Positions 54,359 through 62,013 of a stretch of 64,000 nt of DNA are shown here, piece after piece. This DNA is from Trebonia sp036501515 (GTDB taxonomy: Bacteria > Actinomycetota > Actinomycetes > Streptosporangiales > Streptosporangiaceae). A program made the translations under genes and the position numbers. Where the stretch lies: NCBI GenBank assembly GCA_036501515.1, contig DASYAD010000389.1:1-64000 (forward strand), in the 5' to 3' direction. The notes below the pieces were generated by a model, which was given only the letters and a program-made list of their open reading frames with translations, was not told the origin of the DNA and did no database searches. Each line of letters opens with the position of its first letter. Within the stretch, counting starts at the first letter, position 1.

Positions 54359-55644
54359 GCGACACCGCCGCCAGCCGGCAGTTCCTCGCCCGCCCTGAAC
54401 TCGGCGACGGGGATGCTGGCGGTGACCCGGAAGCCGGCCGCGTACGGCCCGGCGCGCAGCTCGCCGCCGAACAGCGCCGCCCGTTCCCGCATCCCGATCA
54501 GCCCGTGCCCGCCGCCGGCCCGCGGCGCCCGCGATGCGGGGCCGGACAGCCGCGCCAGCGGGCCGCCCGTCCCGTCGTCGGTCACCTCGATGCTCACCTC
54601 GCCCGGCAGGTAACTGAGCCGGATCCTGGCCCGGGTAGGCCCGGCATGCCTGACGACGTTGGTCAGTGCCTCCTGCATGATGCGGTAAGCGGACAGGTCG
54701 ATCGCCGGCGGCAGCGGCCGGACGGCGCCGTCCACGGTCAGCTCGACCGCCACCCCGGCCGAGCCGGCGGCCGCCACCAGCCGGTCGATGTCGGCCACGC
54801 CGGGAGCCGGGCTCAGCTCGGTGTCCTGGCCGTCCGGGTCGCGCAGCACGCTGACCAGCAAGCGCATCTCGCGCAGGGACCGGCGGGTGGTGGTCTCGAT
54901 GATCGACAGCGCCTCGCGGGCCTCGTCCGGGTCGCTGTCGATCACCATCCGGGCGACCCCCGAGCGCACCGCGATGACGCTCATCGCGTGGGCCACGATG
55001 TCGTGCAGCTCCCGCGCGATCTGCGCCCGCTCCTCCACCAGCGCCAGCCGTACCTGTTCGGCCTGCGCCGCTTCCGCGGCGGCCGCCTGCTCGGCCGCGC
55101 GCTCTGACCGCTGCCGCGCGTACACCCGGCTGGCCTGCGTGTTCTCTCCGGCCAGCCAGCCCAGCGCCACCATCGTCACGCCGCCGATGCTGGCCAGCAC
55201 TACCGAGTCTCCGCCGCCGGCGACGCAGGCGGCCAGGAACACGCAGGCGGTGACGCCGGTGATGACCAGCCCGGCCCGCCGGGACGCGACCGCGACCACC
55301 GAGTAGAGGACCATGGCGACATAGATCGGCACGCCGACCCCGGCTCGCAGCGTCACCGTGGCCGAAACCACCGGCAGCACCACCGCCAGCGCGGTCCGCG
55401 GGAACCGCCGCCGGAACAGCGTGGCCGTCGCCGCCACGACGAAGGCCGCCCAGCCGATAACGTCCCAGGCGATGCCCGAGACCCGCGGCGTTGACGCGTG
55501 CATCGGCGCCATGTGGAAGACGACCAGGATCAACGCCACCACCACGGCATCGGTGGCTACCTTCTGGGCGGGCGTGAAGCGGTGCGCGGCCAGCCGGCGG
55601 ACCAGCGGGAGATGCAGGTCAGCGTCGATCACGGAGTCGTACAT
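54355..55644 (-). CDS. NarL-family sensor histidine kinase
   Basis: A 429-residue kinase: six predicted helices within about 28-168, then a Glu/Ala-rich coiled coil. His214 is in RELHDIVAHAMSVIAVRSG. The HATPase has MQEALTNVVRHAG, VTDDGTGG and GGGHGLIGMRERAALFGG. TACCGT lies 7 nt before ATG 55642-55644, so the longer frame is rejected. It is divergent from the MMPL transporter 218 bp away. Confidence 0.92.
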   Translation of the reverse strand: MYDSVIDADLHLPLVRRLAAHRFTPAQKVATDAVVVALILVVFHMAPMHASTPRVSGIAWDVIGWAAFVVAATATLFRRRFPRTALAVVLPVVSATVTLRAGVGVPIYVAMVLYSVVAVASRRAGLVITGVTACVFLAACVAGGGDSVVLASIGGVTMVALGWLAGENTQASRVYARQRSERAAEQAAAAEAAQAEQVRLALVEERAQIARELHDIVAHAMSVIAVRSGVARMVIDSDPDEAREALSIIETTTRRSLREMRLLVSVLRDPDGQDTELSPAPGVADIDRLVAAAGSAGVAVELTVDGAVRPLPPAIDLSAYRIMQEALTNVVRHAGPTRARIRLSYLPGEVSIEVTDDGTGGPLARLSGPASRAPRAGGGHGLIGMRERAALFGGELRAGPYAAGFRVTASIPVAEFRAGEELPAGGGVA

Positions 55645-55862
55645 GCCTTCGACGGTAACCGAGATGGAACACTCCGCCATACGCCCGCAGGGTGATTGCC
55701 GACTACACCAGCTGGTGTACGGGGGCCGCCGCGGCCGCTTCGGTACCCCAGCGGGGTGACCGCAGGTCGAGCCCGCAGGCCCACGCCGCGCGGCCGCCCG
55801 GCCGGAACCATGGGATCGCCGGGGGTGACAGACGCTCCCGCCCGTTCGACGCGGAGGTTCTC

Positions 55863-58067
55863 ATGGCCCGGTGGGCTCGCTGGTGCTTTACCCATCGCTG
55901 GACGGTGGTGATCGGCTGGCTGCTGGTGCTTGTCGTCGTCACCGGGGTCGGCAAGGCGGTCGGGACCAGCTTCAACACCAACTTCAGCCTGCCGGGGACC
56001 GACTCCCAGAACGCGGCGACGCTGCTGACCACGAACTTCCCGGCCGCGTCAGGCGAGGGCGACCAGATCGTGATCCAGGCCACGAACGGGGCCACCATCC
56101 GCTCGGCTCCCGTCAAGGCCGCGGTGAGCGCGGCGCTGGACAAGGTCGCCGACGTCCCGGGCGTGGGATCGGTCGTCAGCCCTTACGCGGCGGCGGGCGC
56201 GGCCCAGGTGAGCAAGGACGGGACCGTCGCCTTCGCCCGGGTGACCTGGAACGTCCCCGCGGCGCAGGTCACCAGCGCCGAGGCCGGGAAGCTGATCACG
56301 GCGGCGGAGTCGGCCGACAGCGGCAGCGTCCGCGTCTCCCTCGAAGGCCAGTCGATCAGCAACTCCGAGCGCCCGACGCTCGGGTTCTCGGTCGGCGTGG
56401 CCATCGTCGCCGCCCTGGTCATCTTGCTGATCGTGTTCGGCGGGGCGCTGCTGTCCTCGGTGATGCCGCTGGTGACCGCGGGCCTGGCGCTGGTCACCGG
56501 CATCTCGGTGGTGGGGCTGCTGTCGCACGCGATGGGCATTTCCAGCGTGTCGACCGAGCTGGCGGTGCTGATCGGTCTCGGCGTCGGGGTCGACTACGGG
56601 CTGTTCATCATCAGCCGGCACCGCGACGCGGTCAAGGACGGGCTGTCTTACGAGGACGCCGCCGCGCTGGCGGTGCGCACCTCCGGCCGCACGGTGCTGC
56701 TGGCCGGCCTGACCGTGGTGATCGCCCTGCTCGGCCAGTTCGCACTTGGCGTGACGTTCCTCTACGGACTGTCGGTCTCCTCGGCTATCGCGGTAGCGCT
56801 GACGATGGCGTCGTCGCTGACGTTCCTGCCCGCGATGCTCGGCTTCCTCGGTCCCCGGGTGCTGTCGCGACGGGAACGGGCGGCGCTCGCGGCCGGCCGC
56901 ACGTCCTCGCCTGAGCCGCGCGGCTTCTGGTTCCGCTGGGCCCGGTTCGTCGAGGCCCGCAAGATCGTGGTCGCGCTGGGCGCGCTGGCCGCCGTGGTCG
57001 CGATCGCGCTGCCGGTCTTCGGCCTGCGGCTTGGGACCTCGGACGCGGGCACCGACCCGGCCGGCTGGACCACCCGCCAGGCCTACGACACGCTCGCCCA
57101 GGGCTTCGGGCCCGGGTTCAACGGGCCGCTCGAGGTCGTGGCCAGCGTCAACTCGAAAGCGGACGTCACCGCCTTCGGCCGGCTGCTGACCGCCACCGCC
57201 AGCACGCCGGGGGTGGCCTCGGTGACCCCCGCGGTCACCTCGCCCAACGGGAAGGTGGTGCTTGCCACCGTCTATCCCACGACCAGTCCGCAGGCGGGGG
57301 AGACCGTCACGCTGGTCAACCACCTGCGCGCCGGCCTGATACCGCAAGCCGAGCACGGCACGAGCCTGGCCGTGCACGTCGGCGGGGTCACCGCCACCAA
57401 CAACGACTTCTCGCACGTGCTCACGGACAAACTGCCGCTGTTCATCGCCGTGGTCGTCATCCTGGCGTTCCTGCTGCTGATGGCGGTGTTCCGCAGCCTG
57501 CTGATCCCGCTGGCGGCCTCGGCGATGAACCTGCTGTCGGTCGGCGCCGCCTTCGGGGCGCTGAACGCGGTGTTCAACTGGGGCTGGGGGAGCTCACTCA
57601 TCGGCCTGACCGGCACCGGGCCAGTCGACGCGTTCATCCCCGTGCTGATGTTCTCGGTGCTGTTCGGGCTGTCCATGGACTACGAGGTCTACCTGGTCGG
57701 CCGGATCCAGGAGGAGTGGGGACACCGCCGCGACAACCGGCTGGCCGTCACCGCGGGCCTGGCCAAGAGCGGCCGGGTGATCGCGGCCGCGGCCGGCATC
57801 ATGATCGTGGTCTTCGGGTCGTTCATGATCGGCGACGAACGGGTGCTGCAGGAGTTCGGCTTCGGGCTCGGGTTCTCCGTGCTGGTCGACGCCCTGCTGA
57901 TCCGCGGCCTGCTGGTGCCCGCGCTGATGCACCTGTTCGGCCGGGCCAACTGGGCGCTGCCCCGCTGGCTGGACCGCATCCTGCCCAACCTGGCGGTCGA
58001 GTCGGCTGAGGAGCCGCACACCGCCGGCCCGCGGGCCGTCCCGGCCGCGGCGAGCCACCGGCGGTAA
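55863..58067 (+). CDS. MMPL family (RND-type) transporter
   Basis: A 734-residue membrane protein with two six-helix halves, each preceded by a periplasmic-side loop. The paired MMPL aspartate-tyrosine motifs are GVGVDYGLFIISRHRD in the first half and GLSMDYEVYLVGRIQEEW in the second, which form the proton-relay site in MmpL proteins. GGAGG 6 nt before ATG 55863 fixes the start. It likely exports a lipid or drug and may respond to the divergent two-component system. Two hairpins follow. Confidence 0.93.
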   Translation: MARWARWCFTHRWTVVIGWLLVLVVVTGVGKAVGTSFNTNFSLPGTDSQNAATLLTTNFPAASGEGDQIVIQATNGATIRSAPVKAAVSAALDKVADVPGVGSVVSPYAAAGAAQVSKDGTVAFARVTWNVPAAQVTSAEAGKLITAAESADSGSVRVSLEGQSISNSERPTLGFSVGVAIVAALVILLIVFGGALLSSVMPLVTAGLALVTGISVVGLLSHAMGISSVSTELAVLIGLGVGVDYGLFIISRHRDAVKDGLSYEDAAALAVRTSGRTVLLAGLTVVIALLGQFALGVTFLYGLSVSSAIAVALTMASSLTFLPAMLGFLGPRVLSRRERAALAAGRTSSPEPRGFWFRWARFVEARKIVVALGALAAVVAIALPVFGLRLGTSDAGTDPAGWTTRQAYDTLAQGFGPGFNGPLEVVASVNSKADVTAFGRLLTATASTPGVASVTPAVTSPNGKVVLATVYPTTSPQAGETVTLVNHLRAGLIPQAEHGTSLAVHVGGVTATNNDFSHVLTDKLPLFIAVVVILAFLLLMAVFRSLLIPLAASAMNLLSVGAAFGALNAVFNWGWGSSLIGLTGTGPVDAFIPVLMFSVLFGLSMDYEVYLVGRIQEEWGHRRDNRLAVTAGLAKSGRVIAAAAGIMIVVFGSFMIGDERVLQEFGFGLGFSVLVDALLIRGLLVPALMHLFGRANWALPRWLDRILPNLAVESAEEPHTAGPRAVPAAASHRR

Positions 58068-58076
58068 CCGGGGTAA

Positions 58077-58125
58077 GCCGCTTCCGTTCGGGAAAATTCT
58101 CCAGATCATCCCGAACGGGGGCGGC
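58077..58125. terminator. Hairpin, dispersed family B, copy 2
   Basis: GCCGCTTCCGTTCGGG (58077-58092) pairs with CCCGAACGGGGGCGGC (58110-58125) with two G-T wobbles, right after the MMPL stop. The left arm matches 10958-10973 closely (GCCGCATCCGTTCGGG). Confidence 0.75.
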
Positions 58126-58137
58126 TGCCCCTGCCCA

Positions 58138-58177
58138 CGCCCGTTCCCCTTCCCCGCCGCGGGAAGGGGAACGGGCG
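58138..58177. terminator. Perfect 17-bp hairpin
   Basis: CGCCCGTTCCCCTTCCC and GGGAAGGGGAACGGGCG around loop CGCCGC; a very stable stem, 14 bp before the -10 box of the next gene. Confidence 0.85.
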
Positions 58178-58202
58178 CGCCGCGATTGCCTACCGTTGCG
58201 GT

Positions 58203-58670
58203 ATGGACCCGGCCAGGCAAGACGCGACGGCGGACGTGGTGCGGACCTACCAGGTGTTCGCCCGGCGTGAGGCCCGCGGCCGGTCGCCCGCCTACGAGGC
58301 GCTGGCCGAAGCGGCCGCCGCCGATCCGGGCATCATGCGCTTCGTCGCGTCGCTGCCGCCGGCCAAGCGGCAGCCCAGCCTGCTGTTCGCGGCGGCCCGC
58401 TACCTGCTCGGCGTCCCGGCTGAGCCCGGCTCGCTGCGCGTCCTGGTCCGCTGGCTGTCCTGCCTGGTCTGGCCGGACGAAGGAGACCGGGCCGAACGCC
58501 TGGCGGCCGCGATCGCGTCCGCCCGCCGGGCGCCGCCCCGGGTCGTCAAGGGCGACCTGCTCACCGGCCTGCCTGCCCTCGTCGCCGAGGGGCTGACCGT
58601 GGTCGCCCGCGACGACCAGGCCCTCGGGTACGCCGACAGCCACGGGACCTGGCTCCGCTGGCTCGGCTGA
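58203..58670 (+). CDS. Miniature DUF2332-like protein with internal losses
   Basis: 155 residues, against about 330 or more for the family. Residues 12-75 (VFARREARGRSPAYEALAEAAAADPGIM...QPSLLFAAARYLLG) match the DUF2332 N-terminus. WLSCLVWPDEGDRAERLAAAIASARRAPPRVVKGDLL matches a block that normally lies far downstream, and SHGTWLRWLG is the family end. Two in-frame deletions would explain this. TACCGT is 6 nt before ATG 58203, so it still has a promoter. It could be a decaying gene or a small functional derivative. Confidence 0.7.
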   Translation: MDPARQDATADVVRTYQVFARREARGRSPAYEALAEAAAADPGIMRFVASLPPAKRQPSLLFAAARYLLGVPAEPGSLRVLVRWLSCLVWPDEGDRAERLAAAIASARRAPPRVVKGDLLTGLPALVAEGLTVVARDDQALGYADSHGTWLRWLG

Positions 58671-58725
58671 CGCTCCTGGACGCTGCGTCTGCCGCGCCCG
58701 CGGTGCCCGTCAGGCTCGCGACGCC

Positions 58726-59382
58726 TCAGGCCGGCTGCGCGACGGCGGCCATCGCGCCGATCAGCTGCCGAAACCGTTCGACCGCGGCGGGCTGGCCGGC
58801 GATCTCGAGCCCGTCGTCTGAGCCGCCGAAGCTCAGCGCGGTCAGCGCCCGCGCGGTCCCGGTGACGGTCACGTCGGCCGGCCCGGCCGGTGCCCCGTCG
58901 GTTAGCGACCAGCGCTGCCCGTCGGCTTCTGCCAGGTAGTCGGCGCCGTCGAGGCGAAAGTGCCAGCGGGCAGGCCCGTGGTCGCCCGCCCCCAGGTCGA
59001 CGGCCCTGACGGCGTTGCGGAGCAGGTGCTCGGCGTGCACCGGCTCGCCGGGAAGCGGCCGCCGCCAGGCGTGCTGCAGCCCCCACCAGCCGAGCGCGTC
59101 GACGACGGGCAGCAGGTCGGCGCCGGCGGGTGTCAGCTGGTAGAAGACCTCGCGCCTGCCCGGCTGGCGGTCGGCCGCGACGATGCCGCTGTCCTCGAGG
59201 TCGCGCAGGCGCTGGGTGAGGGTCTTGGGGGTGATCCCGCCGAGCCGGTCCATCAAGTCGGTGAACCGCTTGGGCCCGGTCAGCAGGTCGCGGATCACCA
59301 GCAGGCTCCACCGGTCGCCGACCTGCTCAAGCGCGCGGGCGACCAGGCAGAAGTGGTCGTAGGTGTGCACGTTCCCCGTCAC
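58726..59382 (-). CDS. HxlR family regulator with SCP2-like C-terminal domain
   Basis: A 218-residue protein. The N-terminal HxlR domain is CLVARALEQVGDRWSLLVIRDLLTGPKRFTDLMDRLGGITPKTLTQRLRDLEDSGIV, with Cys12 near the start. The C-terminal 100 residues (WHFRLDGADYLAEADGQRWSL...LEIAGQPAAVERF) resemble a sterol-carrier SCP2-like ligand domain, known in this regulator subgroup. TATTAT is 7 nt before GTG 59380-59382. It is divergent from the membrane protein gene with symmetrical ACTAT sequences between. Confidence 0.88.
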   Translation of the reverse strand: MTGNVHTYDHFCLVARALEQVGDRWSLLVIRDLLTGPKRFTDLMDRLGGITPKTLTQRLRDLEDSGIVAADRQPGRREVFYQLTPAGADLLPVVDALGWWGLQHAWRRPLPGEPVHAEHLLRNAVRAVDLGAGDHGPARWHFRLDGADYLAEADGQRWSLTDGAPAGPADVTVTGTARALTALSFGGSDDGLEIAGQPAAVERFRQLIGAMAAVAQPA

Positions 59383-59396
59383 GTTCTCGATAATAC

Positions 59397-59455
59397 TAGT
59401 TGACAGATACTATCGGCAACATACTAACTTGTAGATAGTAAACACGGTTCCGACC
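59397..59455. promoter_or_regulatory. Candidate HxlR operators in the divergent promoter region
   Basis: TACTATC and GATAGTA form a wide inverted repeat (about 59408-59440), and TACTAGTTGACAGATACTAT is followed by TACTAACTTGTAGATAGTA, two related direct copies. They cover the space between the HxlR-SCP2 and membrane protein starts. Confidence 0.6.
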
Positions 59456-59468
59456 GATGGAGGATGTC

Positions 59469-60224
59469 ATGTACGACCCGCCTGCCTGGCTCTACGGGAT
59501 CACGTTGGCCGAGGCCATCGCCTTTCCCGCCGCGACCTGCGCGGTCCTGTACGCCGGGGCTCTGCGTTCCGGTCTCGGTCGCCGCGGTTCAGCGCTGCTG
59601 GCCGGCGCCGCCGCCGTCGTGCTCGGCGGCTGGCTCGCCGCCAGCACGGTGATCGCCGGGCACGGCTGGTACCACACGAAGCTCGGCCACGGGGTGCCGT
59701 GGATGCCGGTGGCGGCCCTCGGCTTCTTCGGCCTGCTGCTCGCACTGCGCCGGATCCCGGTGGTGAACCGCGCCCTGACCGCGCCCGGCATGACGAGCCG
59801 GCTGGAAGTGCCGCACTTCTTCCGCGTGGGCGGTGCGATCTTCCTGGTCACCATGGCCCTGGGGCACCTGCCCGCGCTGTTCGCACTGCCCGCGGGCATC
59901 GGCGACATCGCCACCGGCCTGGTCGCGCCGTTCGTGGTGTTCCGGCTTGCCAGGGGCAAGGGCCGCCGGGCCGCGCTGTGGCTCAACGGATTCGGGATGA
60001 CGGACCTGGTGCTGGCGCTGACCCTCGGCGCGCTGACCGGATTCCAGCTGGTCAGCGTCACCCCGTCGGCCGCGCTGATCACCGAGCTGCCGCTCGCCCT
60101 GATCCCGTCGGTCGGCGTGCCGCTCCTGCTCGCCCTGCACGTCACGTCCGTGTCGGGGCTGCTGAAGGCCAGGCGGGCGCCTCAGCCGGCCGACCCCGCT
60201 CCGCTCACCGCCGCCGGCGTCTAG
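59469..60224 (+). CDS. Integral membrane protein of unknown function
   Basis: 251 residues with six to seven helices. Hydrophobic stretches include ITLAEAIAFPAATCAVLYAG, LLAGAAAVVLGGWLAASTVI, VAALGFFGLLLALRRIPVV, FLVTMALGHLPALFALPAG and LPLALIPSVGVPLLLALHV. I do not recognise the family. GGAGG 5 nt before ATG 59469 supports that start over ATG 59457, which overlaps the site. It is the likely target of the divergent HxlR-SCP2 regulator. Confidence 0.75.
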   Translation: MYDPPAWLYGITLAEAIAFPAATCAVLYAGALRSGLGRRGSALLAGAAAVVLGGWLAASTVIAGHGWYHTKLGHGVPWMPVAALGFFGLLLALRRIPVVNRALTAPGMTSRLEVPHFFRVGGAIFLVTMALGHLPALFALPAGIGDIATGLVAPFVVFRLARGKGRRAALWLNGFGMTDLVLALTLGALTGFQLVSVTPSAALITELPLALIPSVGVPLLLALHVTSVSGLLKARRAPQPADPAPLTAAGV

Positions 60225-60246
60225 CCGCCGGGATTGTGGCGCCCGG

Positions 60247-60771
60247 TCAGGCCTGCTCGCGGGCCGGCCGGCGCGACCGCAGCAGCGCCGCGGTGACCAG
60301 CAGGCCCCAGACGAGGAACCACGGATCCCACAGGTAAGCGTGCCAGCGCAGGGCCCGGTGATCGGCGTTGGCCGCGGCCGTGACCAGCCCGGACTGGACG
60401 AGCAGCCCGGTGACGGTCAGCACCAGGCCGTAGAGGACCAGGATCACCGCCTCCACCCACGTCAGAACCCGGAACACGCGCCGCCCGCGACCGCCAGGCG
60501 GCGCGTGTTCCGGGTTCACCGCCAGCAGCGGCAGCACCGCCGCCACGATCTTCAGCGCGGCCGCCGCCCACACCGCGAACAGCACGCCCGCGCTCGCGCC
60601 GTGGCCCGCCTGCGTGAGGCTCGCGCCGACGGTGTCGAGCAGCCAGGTCCCGCCGACTGCCCAGTACACGCTGATCGCGGCGTACAGCAGCCCGACCACG
60701 AACGCGGCCTGGGCCGCGCGCAACCCCGGGCTCGTCGTCTGGCGGCGGTCACGGGTCACGGCCGGCATCAT
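60247..60771 (-). CDS. DUF3995 membrane protein
   Basis: 174 residues with four helices. AAQAAFVVGLLYAAISVYWAVGGTWLLDTVG is the typical DUF3995 opening, and WHAYLWDPWFLVWGLLVTAALL the end. Function unknown. ATG 60769-60771 is used (ATGATG); a -10-like CAGAGT is 6 nt upstream. A hairpin element of family A lies 110 bp upstream. Confidence 0.82.
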   Translation of the reverse strand: MMPAVTRDRRQTTSPGLRAAQAAFVVGLLYAAISVYWAVGGTWLLDTVGASLTQAGHGASAGVLFAVWAAAALKIVAAVLPLLAVNPEHAPPGGRGRRVFRVLTWVEAVILVLYGLVLTVTGLLVQSGLVTAAANADHRALRWHAYLWDPWFLVWGLLVTAALLRSRRPAREQA

Positions 60772-60872
60772 GCCCCCACTCTGCCGCAACCGCCTCCCCG
60801 CGCAAACCGCGTTTCCGCCCGCAGATCCGCTCGCCGCACTCAGCTGAGCTGCATGAGCCCCACCAGTCCCGA

Positions 60873-60926
60873 CGCCAAAGATTGGGTGTTGTTCCGACCA
60901 AATACGGGCACTAACAACACCCAATC
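60873..60926. terminator. Hairpin element, family A copy 2
   Basis: GATTGGGTGTTGTT (60880-60893) pairs perfectly with AACAACACCCAATC (60913-60926) around CCGACCAAATACGGGCACT. It lies after the maltokinase-cap-like gene, read from the minus strand, so it can serve as its terminator. It is related to 32347-32387. Confidence 0.75.
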
Positions 60927-60985
60927 ATCTACGACTCGCGATAACAGCAAGAAGAGCGGGGCAGGCGTGTCGGTTGTGCCGCGTC

Positions 60986-61672
60986 TTACGCGGTCGCGCC
61001 GGCCGGCTCGTACCGGGCGGCGGCCAGCGTGCCGCGGACCACGGTGCCGTCAGGCCGTCGCCAGGGGGCGGACACGCACGGCTGGCCCGCCTCGTCGGCG
61101 GTGTCTTCGCCGGCCTTGAGTGCCCGCCTGACCCGGATGACGAGCCGGCCGTTGCCGTCCGCGCCGGACGTGCCGACGACCAGGTCGGTTCCGTCGGGCC
61201 CGTTCTTCGCGACCCGCGCCTCGGCCACAGTCAGGGACCCGGCGGTCACCGGACTGGCGGTGACGGTGGGGTCGGGCGTGTCGGTCTGGCTCTGCGCCTG
61301 CGGCTCCGCGCCGCCCTGGATGAGCGCGACCAGCTGGGCGGCCAGGACCGGGTCGTGCGTCCCGTCGTAGACCCAGCGGCGCCCGAGCACACCGTGCTGC
61401 GTCGTCCCGATCAGCCCGTCGTCGGCGCCGTCCAGCGCGGCCGCCCGGTAGGTCATTGGCACCAGGTAGGCGGCGGCCCCGCCGCCGGACCCGTCGGTCA
61501 CCACCATGAACTCGATGCCAACCTCGCCCACCGGGTCGTCAAGCCGGAACCCGCCCGCCTTGGCCAGCTCAGCCGCGCCTCCGCGGCCGGCGAACCACGG
61601 CTGCGCGGGCAGCCACGCCGCCAGCAGCTCAAGCTTGGTGGGGACCAGGGTGGTGTGGTGAATGATCGCCAT
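60986..61672 (-). CDS. Maltokinase N-terminal-cap-like protein
   Basis: A 228-residue protein. MAIIHHTTLVPTKLELLAAWLPAQPWF and FRLDDPVGEVGIEFMVVTDG...YLVPMTYRAAAL...GTTQHGVLGRRWVYDGTHDPVLAAQLVALIQG match the N-terminal cap domain of actinobacterial maltokinases, here free of any kinase domain. Stand-alone versions are known in actinomycetes; they may act in trehalose/glycogen metabolism, but this is unproven. ATG 61670-61672 fits the family start. After about residue 125 the sequence is variable. Confidence 0.8.
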   Translation of the reverse strand: MAIIHHTTLVPTKLELLAAWLPAQPWFAGRGGAAELAKAGGFRLDDPVGEVGIEFMVVTDGSGGGAAAYLVPMTYRAAALDGADDGLIGTTQHGVLGRRWVYDGTHDPVLAAQLVALIQGGAEPQAQSQTDTPDPTVTASPVTAGSLTVAEARVAKNGPDGTDLVVGTSGADGNGRLVIRVRRALKAGEDTADEAGQPCVSAPWRRPDGTVVRGTLAAARYEPAGATA

Positions 61673-61773
61673 GTCTATGCCGGGGTTCCCTTCGTCACGC
61701 GCGGACCTGAGGTCTCCCACTCTGCCGTACCTGGCTTTCGGCGGAAACCGGGTTTCGGGCGGTGGCGGCGGCT

Positions 61774-61833
61774 GGCCGGCCTCTCGGTACCCAGGCCGGC
61801 CTCTCGGTACCCAGGCCGGCCTCACGGTACCCA
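61774..61833. repeat. Three 20-bp tandem repeats
   Basis: GGCCGGCCTCTCGGTACCCA at 61774 and 61794, with one change in the third copy at 61814. Non-coding. Confidence 0.95.
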
Positions 61834-61910
61834 AGCCGGAGTCGCGAGCTTCGCCCGCCGCCGCACCCGACCGGGTTATAACGATTCAATTTCGGCCGCT
61901 CTGCCCCGTA

Positions 61911-61961
61911 TTGACACCCCTGGGGACCGCGCTGAGACTACAGGGAAGTTGAAACGTTCCA
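61911..61961 (+). promoter_or_regulatory. Promoter and LacI-type operator of the sugar ABC operon
   Basis: TTGACA (61911-61916), a 17-bp spacer and GAGACT (61934-61939) form a plausible promoter. TGAAACGTTCCA (61950-61961) is one base from the LacI/GalR-type palindrome TGAAACGTTTCA and lies just downstream of the start point. Confidence 0.65.
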
Positions 61962-62013
61962 CATCGACGTGGCGACACTGCGGTGGGACCCGACGCACGC
62001 GGAGGTGCGCCCG

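Larger units (their letters stand above)
61673..62013. other. 341-bp intergenic region: 20-bp repeats and sugar ABC promoter
   Basis: Three 20-bp repeats at 61774-61833, nothing recognisable at 61834-61910, then the promoter and LacI-type operator of the sugar ABC operon at 61911-61961. Confidence 0.7.
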
